A DNA stretch of 64,000 nt from Skeletonema tropicum (lineage: Eukaryota; Bacillariophyta; Thalassiosirophyceae; Thalassiosirales; Thalassiosiraceae). Under the pieces are notes generated by a model, which was not told the DNA's origin, did no database searches, and was given only the letters and a program-made list of their open reading frames with translations. A program made the translations under genes and the position numbers. The stretch covers positions 1,426,001 through 1,490,000 of the forward strand of contig CM074147.1 in assembly GCA_037178625.1 (NCBI GenBank), given 5' to 3'. Positions 9,491 through 18,321 of the stretch are shown in pieces (position 1 is the first letter of the stretch; the number at the start of each line of letters is the position of its first letter).

Positions 9491-12400
9491 TCAGTCAAAA
9501 CAATTATGTGTCACATCATAAGACGCGAATTCACCGAAATCTCCGTCCTGTACTACTTCATTCCCATTGAGCATCAACGCAAAGACGCCAGGAGGTTCCA
9601 GCTGGTTGAAGATGGGTTAGTTCGTGAGTAACTACACAATCGCAAAACAGAGCAAAGCCAGGTTGGTCTGAAACTTACCCCATCTCCTCGAGTATCGTTC
9701 ACCAAGAACCTCACACAAGATGTGAATGGAACACACATCTCCTCAACAAATGTAGTGTATTTGTGGTCTGAAAGTGAGCCGCTTCTCAACTTGACTTCTG
9801 AATCAACTCTCAACTCCCAGCTAGTCTCCTCGGGATTTCCGTCTGTAGTGAATGATATGCGCAGTGGCAGTGATTCTTCGGAGGGATCATCGCATGGAGA
9901 TCCCGAATGATAGTTGTACTCATGTCCATGGTAGTACACTCTCGTTGATCCTCCATTTGGAGCATCGTAAGGCATTCCCACTGCAATAAATTTTCCGTCA
10001 CTAGAAAGAGACAGAGAAGCACCAGGGCCTGCAGGCACCCCATTGAATTGTGCGTTGTAATGCATGCCGTTCCATTCATACATTCGGATGGATTCATCGT
10101 CCAAAATCGCATCGTCCAACATCGGGTTTGTTCTTTCAATTCCAATTGCAAGAATATTTGCATCTCCACTTAGATCTACCGACCACCTGAAGATGAATCG
10201 AGTGAGTAAACTTTAGACAAGTATCTTGAGCTGAGGGCAATCAAACAAACAACTTACACTACAAAGTCCGCAGAGCCTTCTGCCAACTCTACCTCTCTTG
10301 GAGTCCATGAGTTCGACGTTTCATCCCACGAGTAGACATCGACAGAGGAATTGTAGCCGATTGCAATTGTACTTCCTTTAATAACAACAGCTTGAAGTGG
10401 CCAGGGATTCCCGGAGGATGCGTCGTAGTAATTCCTCTCTAATTCATTGCCCAATTGTAACCACACTCCAGTGGAATTGTTCCACCTAAACACTTGCGTT
10501 ATCAACTTGACTGATTCAAACCTTGGCCTTGGACCTGGCGAAACGTCGCCCTTCAGCGTGCCCACAGCTAGATAATCATTTGACAATGAAACATAATAGC
10601 CTTCCAACCTAAATTGATAAGGGGAGTCATAGTCAGATAACTTTCTCGACAACGGCGTCGAAGTAGGCACGCTTACTCCTTTTCCCCAGTTGTTGTTTGA
10701 CCAAGTGAATACTTTGACTCGCCGTTAGTAGCCATTTCTCGAGTAATAGACTCTCTATCAGCCCCACCAATTGCAATACTATTACCATCATCTGCGATAG
10801 AAAGACTGCTGCCAAATCCTCCACTGCCAATAGCGTCTTCACCTTTTTTAACGCATCCATCCGTAGAGCAGGTAAAGACACGAACTCGTCCAATCTTGGG
10901 CGCCCCCACTGCTAGAGTGACCGTGGGGGAAGTGCGTGGATTGCGTACGATATTCAAGGATTCACCAGACAAACTGATTGCAGCACCGAAATGCGAGTCG
11001 GGTTGGCCTTGAATGGATGGCCCTCGTTGTTTCCATTCTGCGCCATCTTTGTCAAACAAGCGGACAATTGACACTCCTGGATCAGCAACGGCAAGAATTT
11101 TCCCATTTCCACTCAAAGCAACCACATGATCCGATCGAGATGCAGTGCCCACCCCATGTATCGTATCTCCACTTAACTCCCATTGATTGAGCGATCGAGC
11201 ACAGAAGGGATATCCAATATCAATGAATCCTTGGCCTTGGCCCACCTTCCCACACATATTCTCGGGGGCGCTTCTGCAAGTATCTTCACAGCAATCGCCT
11301 CCGTCGAAATTGTATTCGATGCTATTGTAAATTTGATCACAATGTCCATCAGAAAGAGACTTTAAAGGTATTTCACACCTCGTCCCGGCATATCCATAAG
11401 CATAAGAACAGTCACAAGCACCATCTGGTAGACATACCGCGCCCCTCAAGCAAGGATTGGTGATATTGTTACATACAGCACAGGAGAATGAAATATCGAT
11501 TGAACCTTTTTGTAAATCGGGCTTGAGCCGCTGATCAGAGGGATAAAACCATTGTAAGCCTAGCGGGTACAATATATCTTCTGAATAACTGCCAATTTGG
11601 ACTGGCTCGCTAACATACGAGGCTCTATAGTTTGTGAAGTGCCCATGAAATTCATAGTTGAAGTAAACATACAGGCCCTGATAGTGTCGCTGATATTTCC
11701 CAAGTCTGGAAACATATCTTTGGAGCTCAAGATCCAGCGTACACCTGTGAATATCATGAAATCAAAGTCGATGATACTTTGACAGTCATAGAGATACGAC
11801 GGCCTTAAGTTTGTGTAAACCGGACGGTTGTATACTTGGATCCCATCAACCAGATAGTATTTGGAAGCAGAGGAGCGACTTTTGTCCCGCTGGTTTATCT
11901 CTATACTCAACGTTGGACAAGGATCTGAATACTCACAACGTAGACCAGTGCTACCTTCTTCACATTCGCATTTATCTGCGACGCACCATCCATGTTCTCC
12001 GCAAAAGGATGAAGCAGAACTAGTAGCCTCACCGTCTCCATTCGCCTGTGCATGACCATGACAATCGTAACATTCCAGAAAGTGATGCGTCAGAGGAAGG
12101 ACAGCGCCCTTTGTTTCGCTTTTGACGACCCATTGAGAATTAGCAGTAGCCAACACTTCGAAATCTGCAGACTCTTCAGATGCTGCGATCCAATCACATG
12201 GGTCTGGACGATTATTGAAAAGCAGAGAGAATGTCCAACGCTTCTCTTTTTGACAATACGCCAACAAGACTCTTCCACTTCCAGTTTTTTCTGCGTCTAT
12301 ATAACTCGAAACTAGATCGACCGCATAAGGACTCGTTTCGATAAAATAATCCTGTAAATGTACCTAGCATCGGCCTCACCTCATCCCCTAACTGAGTATA

Positions 12401-13495
12401 GATGCGCTGACACGAATGCTTACCATTCATTTGATTTGCAAAAATGATGCCCCAAGCAACAAACATTACAGTGAAGAGAATTGAGAAGTATGCCTTTGTT
12501 ACAACAGATGCATTCTTCGATCCCGTCGAAAGACTGTTCACATGGTAGAATGTTCGAGATAATTTCCTTGCCTCCTTCTGTAATTCCCTCCCAGAAAATC
12601 CCTCCCTTGTCAATACAAACACCACGTCATCAAGTTGACTTGCAAAGTCCATGGCTAAGAAGTTTAGCAACAAATCGATGACTGTAGTTGATTGCATAAT
12701 GAGCAAGAATGTGAGGCACAAACCAACTAATCCCTCACTTCCACGCAGCACGATGGACAGAATCCATTTACGCTTAGTAGCCCCCGGAAATGCATTCGCT
12801 AGCTCTTCATTGTACTCGTCACGAATCAAATTCACAGCTTTGCGCACATCGTCTTGAGTGATGATTGCAACCACAATAGCCGCAAATTCTGCCATCCTCA
12901 CCGGTGTTTCAACATTGACCGGAAGCCTCAGCGGATTCTTCTTATTGGACACATTAGTAATATCATATGCAAGAACAGCATAGATGAAAATTTGAAAGGC
13001 GAATACCAACGATGCCAAGAAGAAGGTACGACTTCGTACATGAGAGTAAATGAGGAAGCTGAAGGTATCTTCGTAAAGACATCGTTTGTTGAAGTCGCTT
13101 TGAGATGGTGTCGCTGTGATAGACGGCTGTCTGCGGAGTGACTGGAGCTCGTTGTCGTTGTCGTTGTTACTGACATTATCACAACAGCTTTCTTCGTCTT
13201 TATAATGGTTTATACCATCATCGTCTGATGGAGTAGCAGTAGTGACTACATCATCATCATCAGAAACAGGGTCTGAAAGTTCCTGTGGAATAGGCTCTTC
13301 GTTTCGGACAAAGGGAGCACCAGCAATAGCTGTTCCACTGAGATTTGGGATACGGCCTGACATGAGCGTTTTTGCATCTTTTGTCATGACGACCGAATAA
13401 TCATCTTCGCCTCTGTCATCTGCATCAGTGAAGCCTTCACCATCGGTCCGCTGCGCAGTTTTTCCTCCGACTCCTACCATCTGAATCTTTTTCAT
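9491..13495 (-). CDS. Multi-pass membrane protein with EGF-like and FG-GAP-like ectodomain (two apparent frameshifts)
   Basis: This is the most complete member of a family with four more copies in the window. I read the exons as 13495-10677, 10608-10258, 10186-9679 and 9601-9491. Introns of 68, 71 and 77 bp are GTAAGC/GTAAG to AG, with matching phases. The start ATG at 13495 gives MKKIQMVGVGG. The order is: acidic Ser-rich cytosolic region; membrane segments around DTFSFLIYSHV, LTFLLIMQSTTVIDLLL and FSILFTVMFVAWGIIF; Cys-rich and EGF-like modules; an LNR-like DGHCD...FDGGDCC stretch; then repeats like VVALSGNGKILAVADP and SSLSIADDGNSIAIGG that resemble FG-GAP/integrin-type propeller blades; and a C-terminal cell-surface domain. 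Compared with the paralogs, the frame slips near 12343-12346 (a run of four T) and near 11676-11678 (a run of three G). Function unknown. Confidence 0.8.
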
Positions 13496-13961
13496 CTTGG
13501 TTGTTTCTTTCTCTTGGTTTTGCCTGGGCTTGATCTTGGCTTCTTCAGACAACACAATTCCTTTCTATTTCTATGGTGCTTTCCCTATTCACATCAACAT
13601 GATGTTAATCTGATACCGCGGCTTCTCTAAGCAGTATGTATTGATGAAAGAGCGATCTTGGTTTTTGGGAACCATCATCATCTTGCCCGCCGCCGTCTTT
13701 CAAAGACTCGACCACGATGGTTCATTCACTGCGACAGTTAGCGTCTATGTACATATCTCTAATTTTTCAAGATTATTTGTGAAACGTCTTGCTCGACTTG
13801 GATTATGATAGATAAAAAGAAGGAAAATGACGAGAGACGTTAAACGTGAAATTATGCGAGGCTGAACCATCGTGCGAATGAATGATATCAAATCAAGATA
13901 CGTGTCTTCTTATGTAGTCTTCGAAGAGAAAGCCTCCATCCAGCCCATCACCATCACCACC
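13496..13961. promoter_or_regulatory. Divergent promoter region between EGF-family gene and methyltransferase
   Basis: The two genes are transcribed away from each other across this ~465-bp gap. The sequence is of mixed composition with no ORF on true start codons. I cannot point to a defined promoter element. Confidence 0.35.
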
Positions 13962-15080
13962 ATGTCGCTCTTTGGCCTACGTGGGCGTAAATTCCTTGAC
14001 GCCCTACAACACCACCCCTCCTTCCCCAGCAGTCGCTTCCGCCTCCCATGTCCGCCCTACGATAATCCCGCATTTTGGGATCAGCTCTACAAGGACATGA
14101 CATCTGATGTGGTCAATGAATGGGGTGGCGTGGATTTATCATCTTCGGCTTCGGGGCTGTTGCGCTTTCGATATCAGAGGGTGCCGACTGTGCCATCAAA
14201 AAGTAGAAAGTATGACAGCGATCGACTTGATGATGAAAGTAATATAATATGTACAACTTCATTCGCAGACTGGATGGATATCACTCAACTAGACACTCCC
14301 GAAGATGCTCTTCAAGAATTTCAACGACAGCGACAACTGCACGATCACACATCCGACACCTCAACCAACAGCACTAACAATAGTAACGATAACGAAGCCA
14401 TATTACTGCTAGGCTGTGGCACATCCAAACTAGGCGAGCAACTCCTCCAACACTCCTTCATCGGGCCCGTACTTCAACTTGACATTTCGTCCAAGGCGAT
14501 TCAACTGCTGAAACAGCGATATCACAATTATCTATCTTCGGATGAGTCAGTGATCAAGCGGATGGAGTTTATTGTGGACGATGCATCAACTGGTCTAACA
14601 AGTTTGGAACCGTGTAGTGTCGGTGGTGGTGTGGTGGATAAGGGTTTGATGGATGTGTTGCATTGTTCAGCTGGGCCTATGGTACAGCGTAAGAATGATA
14701 CTGATGATGGGCATGAGGAGAAGGAGGATGTGATTCAACATATCATGAGTAGTGTTCACAATGTGTTACGGCCATCTCGTCCGTTTGTATTCTTTTCGCG
14801 GTCGGAGCCTCAATGGATGTTGCGACGGGTGTTGGGACGTGATGGATATGATGATTTGATGAATGGCCGTAGTATTGGTGATGGTAGTCAAAAGAGACGG
14901 CGATCGAAGATGTTGTGGAAGGATGTGGAAGTGTTGAAGTTGGTTGATTATGATTTGTTATTGTACAAGTTTGTCAAGGCAGAAGAAAATGATGATTTAG
15001 GAGAAGAACAGAATTCTGTCATTAACAGACGATCGTACCTGAAACGACTTAAAGGAGGAGCAAAGAAGACTAAGCGATAA
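13962..15080 (+). CDS. Class I SAM-dependent methyltransferase (METTL13/EEF1A-KMT-like)
   Basis: From ATG at 13962 (context CACCATG) the protein is 372 residues. An in-frame ATG further 5' (13878) would add residues of low quality. Near the N-terminus DNPAFWDQLYKDM resembles the YWDxxY entry motif of METTL-type enzymes. SAM-binding motif I is LLLGCGTSKLGEQLL, followed by LQLDISSKAI, the acidic motif FIVDDAS and the GGVVDKGLMDVL strand, all in the order expected for this fold. The tail is Lys/Arg-rich. The substrate is probably a protein lysine or N-terminus, but the sequence alone cannot show this. Two broken copies lie to the left (2135-2565, 8648-9172). Confidence 0.75.
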   Translation: MSLFGLRGRKFLDALQHHPSFPSSRFRLPCPPYDNPAFWDQLYKDMTSDVVNEWGGVDLSSSASGLLRFRYQRVPTVPSKSRKYDSDRLDDESNIICTTSFADWMDITQLDTPEDALQEFQRQRQLHDHTSDTSTNSTNNSNDNEAILLLGCGTSKLGEQLLQHSFIGPVLQLDISSKAIQLLKQRYHNYLSSDESVIKRMEFIVDDASTGLTSLEPCSVGGGVVDKGLMDVLHCSAGPMVQRKNDTDDGHEEKEDVIQHIMSSVHNVLRPSRPFVFFSRSEPQWMLRRVLGRDGYDDLMNGRSIGDGSQKRRRSKMLWKDVEVLKLVDYDLLLYKFVKAEENDDLGEEQNSVINRRSYLKRLKGGAKKTKR

Positions 15081-15480
15081 CAAACAGTTTGTTAAACCTC
15101 AGTTCGAATTCCATTATTGATGTGCAACTATTTTAACTTAAATTATTATCCCAGATGACTAACAACTAGTCCCATGTTGTCCAATACGATATCAAAACAT
15201 ACTAGATTTCGAAAAAGGTGCCCAATCCTCTTTTTCGTGTATTTTGTTCGCTATATCTGACAAAGTGTATATGGTTATCAAGTCAAGACTGTTATCAATC
15301 TCATCATCGTATACTCTCAACAACATTTGTTGCAGATATTTTCTCGAGATTCACCTCGGACATAGCACCAAAGTGACAAAGTGTCAAGTAATAATATACT
15401 ATCATCAGACAGAACATACTATTGGCAAAGTGTGAAGGATGGAAAGATCACTCAAACCAACTCTAATTAAGATTGCCCCC
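15081..15480. other. Intergenic region between convergent genes
   Basis: This AT-rich sequence follows the methyltransferase stop and precedes the zinc-finger gene's stop on the other strand. No RNA gene, repeat or ORF of quality is seen. Confidence 0.4.
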
Positions 15481-17757
15481 CTATCTGGAAGCACTACCTT
15501 CCTCACTTGGTTCATAATCAGAAGAAGAGTCGCAATCTGCGGAAGGATCAGAAGGAGCGCTATCGTCACAGTAATCAGCGACAGTTTCGTCCTCATCAGC
15601 TCTTTCTCTATCCCCACCCGAACGCTGCCCCCGGGCTCTATGCCCACCCGAACGCTGATTAGCCCTATCCACTACTACCTGTTCTTCATCTTCAAGGACG
15701 AATGCATTATCAAGCTTGCATCCAGGGCATTTCGTTGGATCCTGTTCAAATACTCCATATCCAGCCTCTGTGTCGTATTCGTGACGTGTGCTCAGATACT
15801 GCATTACAAGACAGTTCCGGCACATAGAAAATGAACATCGTGGGCAAGTGACTTTGTGTTCTCTGCAGCAAATTAGGCATTCGTCATCGTCACTTTGCGA
15901 CTTAGTGGCCCTATCCAGAGAATCTTCTAAGGCTCGTATCTTTTCCTCCAATTTCGAGTTAACATTCTCAGCACTACCAAGCTTCATCTTCAAATCTGCA
16001 ATGGTAGCTTTGAGATTGGATATCTCAGTGTGTGAGTCAAGCTTTTCTGTCTGGGTGCACTGACGTTTCGTTGATGGGAACTCATTTTTACCGTCGATTG
16101 ATCTCTTTCTCCTGTCCAAATATCTCACGTTGTCTACATGTTCATCTCTAACACCCACTTCACTCTGCTCATCACATTCGGCTCCAACAGTATCATTTGC
16201 CTCACGCAATGTTGGCAATGCTTCCCCAATTTCTTCTCCAGCAGGACCATTCTGGAGCCTATCTGCATGTACACCAGTACTGAAAGCCGCTGGCTCTTTA
16301 GAAAGATTTGAATCAGTATCTTTTTCTTCCTCTTCCCTCATACCAGAAGGCAGCTGTGATGAATCCATGCCACGCTCTTCGAGATCCTCGAACAAGTCCC
16401 CCCCTGTACCTGAATAGTTAATTGTCCCCAGATCATCTCTCGCATCTGATGCACGTCGTAATGCTGCAAGTTGCCCGGACGCCTCTTCTTCTCTTGGTTC
16501 GGGCGCATCACTCCGACGCTCAATCGCAGGCAATGAAGGCAGGGGTGGAAATGTTCCGACGCCTTCTTGATTCTCTTCCTCTTCCCCCATATCAGAAGGC
16601 AGCTGTGATGAATCCATGCCACGCTCTTCAAGATCCTCGAACAAGCCCTCCCCTGTACCTGAATAGTTAATTGTCCCCAGATCATCTTCAGCATCTGATG
16701 CACGACGTGATGCTGCAAGTTGCCCTGACGCCTCTTCTTCTCTTGGTTCGGGTGCCTCACTCCTAAGCTGCTCAGTCGCTGGCAGAGGTGGAACTGATCC
16801 GACACCTTCTTGATTTATCTCGTTTGGAGACGTGCGTTTGTGCGCTCCGTGCCTTCTGCACAGCCCGCTTCTCTGTACTTGATTTGTGCATCCAGTATGA
16901 CTGCAAAGCTTGACCTTTGCACCATGCCTTTTGCACACTCCTCCTTTTTGAGCTTGATTTGTGCATCCTTCACTGCTGCATAGTTTGACCTTTGCACCAT
17001 GCTTTCTGCACACTCCTCCTTTTTGAGCCTTATTTGTGCATCCTTCTCTGCTGCATTGATATAATTTGACCTTTGCACCATGACTTCTGCACACTCCTCC
17101 TTTTTGAGCTTGATTTGTGCATCCTTCTCTGCTGCATAGTTTGACCTTTGCACCATGACTTCTGCATAATCCTCCTACTTGAGCTTTATTTGTGCATCCT
17201 TCTCTGCTGCACAGTTTGACCTTTGCACCATGACTTCTGCACACTCCTCCTTTTTGAGCTTGATTTGTGCATCCTTCTCTGCTGCATAGTTTGACCTTTG
17301 CCCCATGACTTCTGCACACTCCTCCTTTTTGAGCTTGATTTGTGCATCCTTCTCTGCTGCATAGTTTGACCTTTGCCCCATGCCTTTTGCACACTCCTCC
17401 TTTGACAGCTATATTTGTGCATCCTTCTCTGCTGCATAGTTTGACCTTTGCACCATGCCTCATGCACACTCCTCCTTTTTGAGCCTTATTTGTGCATCCT
17501 TCTCTGCTGCATAGTTTGACCTTAGCCCCATGCCTAACGCACACTCCTCCTTTGACAGCTATATTTGTGCATCCTTCTCTGCTGCATAGTTTGACCTTTG
17601 CCCCATGCTTCTTGCACACTCCTCCTTTGACAGCTATATTTGTGCATCCTTCACTGCTGCATTGATAGAATTTGACCTTTGCCCCATGCCTAATGCACAC
17701 TCCTCCTACTTGAGCATATTTTGTGCACCCAGGATTACGACATTTCTTATTTGGCAT
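15481..17757 (-). CDS. Twelve-finger WRKY19-like zinc-finger protein with C-terminal RING-like domain
   Basis: The gene gives 758 residues from ATG at 17757, with no intron. Residues ~5-300 are twelve tandem ~24-residue fingers of the pattern C-x4-C-x8-C-x2-H, ending HGAKVK (e.g. CSREGCTNKAQKGGVC). Two tandem ~85-residue acidic repeats follow (GTINYSGTGEGLFEDLEERG, GTINYSGTGGDLFEDLEERG), then a coiled coil (ISNLKATIADLKMKLGSAEN...) and a RING-like cluster (CLICCREHKVTCPRC...CRNC...CPGC), then an acidic Ser/Asp tail. The RING suggests E3 ubiquitin ligase activity; the finger array probably binds protein or nucleic acid. Neither is proven here. It diverges from the ABCF gene at 18322. Confidence 0.85.
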   Translation of the reverse strand: MPNKKCRNPGCTKYAQVGGVCIRHGAKVKFYQCSSEGCTNIAVKGGVCKKHGAKVKLCSREGCTNIAVKGGVCVRHGAKVKLCSREGCTNKAQKGGVCMRHGAKVKLCSREGCTNIAVKGGVCKRHGAKVKLCSREGCTNQAQKGGVCRSHGAKVKLCSREGCTNQAQKGGVCRSHGAKVKLCSREGCTNKAQVGGLCRSHGAKVKLCSREGCTNQAQKGGVCRSHGAKVKLYQCSREGCTNKAQKGGVCRKHGAKVKLCSSEGCTNQAQKGGVCKRHGAKVKLCSHTGCTNQVQRSGLCRRHGAHKRTSPNEINQEGVGSVPPLPATEQLRSEAPEPREEEASGQLAASRRASDAEDDLGTINYSGTGEGLFEDLEERGMDSSQLPSDMGEEEENQEGVGTFPPLPSLPAIERRSDAPEPREEEASGQLAALRRASDARDDLGTINYSGTGGDLFEDLEERGMDSSQLPSGMREEEEKDTDSNLSKEPAAFSTGVHADRLQNGPAGEEIGEALPTLREANDTVGAECDEQSEVGVRDEHVDNVRYLDRRKRSIDGKNEFPSTKRQCTQTEKLDSHTEISNLKATIADLKMKLGSAENVNSKLEEKIRALEDSLDRATKSQSDDDECLICCREHKVTCPRCSFSMCRNCLVMQYLSTRHEYDTEAGYGVFEQDPTKCPGCKLDNAFVLEDEEQVVVDRANQRSGGHRARGQRSGGDRERADEDETVADYCDDSAPSDPSADCDSSSDYEPSEEGSASR
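16838..17745 (-). repeat. Tandem 66-72-bp coding repeats (zinc-finger array)
   Basis: Twelve near-identical units encode one finger each. Several neighbours differ by only a few bases, which points to recent unequal exchange or slippage. Because the unit is a multiple of three, copy changes keep the frame. The alternative frames of this array make several long spurious ORFs. Confidence 0.9.
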
Positions 17758-18321
17758 AATGAAATGTTAGCGAATGAGGTTTTGGCGTGAACGTCGTGTG
17801 AGCTTAGTGATGTGTATGTGGAAATAAGGATGCAGACGAATGCTTTTGAACTTTGTTGTGCGGCGGCTTCAATTTCAATGTCGGCAGCAGCAGATTAAAC
17901 TGAAGACCATAATATGGACAAAGCTAGTTTGATCTGCAAGTGATTGATTTACATTATGTAGCTGGGCAACATGGTTGATGGCTTCCTTGCACTTGTGGCT
18001 CTTTATTTGTTCGTGACGTTCAAAGGTGTCTACAAGTGATTGTCTACAGTAGCGTGGACATCATGGTTGATAGCTCCATGCACTTGGCTTCTTTGAGGTG
18101 TCAAAAGCAAGGTGTCAATTCTTCTTCAATCTTTCAGTGATTGACGTACTGTCCGAGTGGTATTTGCATTTGTCAGCCGTGACCTTGCAACTTCGCTCGA
18201 GACGTGCACCAACAAACCAACCGCTGACCGCTGCTGTCGTGCTTCTTCTCTCCATCAAACCATTTAATTTCAACAGCGACGTCATAAACAGAAAGAACAG
18301 CATCATCTGCAAAGCTAAAAC
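17758..18321. promoter_or_regulatory. Divergent promoter shared by zinc-finger and ABCF3-like genes; source of duplicated promoters at 39.6 and 45.2 kb
   Basis: This segment separates two divergent starts. Large parts of it recur at 45230-45566 and 39612-39851: the CAGTAGCGTGGACATCATG block, TTGGCTTCTTTGAGGTGT, TCTTCAATCTTTC, GAGACGTGCACCA and TGCAAAGCT just before the ATG. A CRE-like GACGTCAT lies at about 18278. In those copies the right-hand gene is an EGF-family gene instead of ABCF. Confidence 0.65.

Noticed and set aside
13872..13961. Upstream extension of the methyltransferase start
   Set aside because: The longest frame begins at GTG, not used in nuclear genes; the ATG at 13962 has the better context and begins the compact protein.
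15095..15120. tRNA T-loop-like sequence (GTTCGAATTCC)
   Set aside because: No acceptor stem, D arm or anticodon arm can be folded around it; I found no tRNA in the window.
16838..17745. CRISPR-like regular repeat array
   Set aside because: The 66-72-bp units have no unique spacers, all encode zinc fingers in one long frame, and the genome is eukaryotic.
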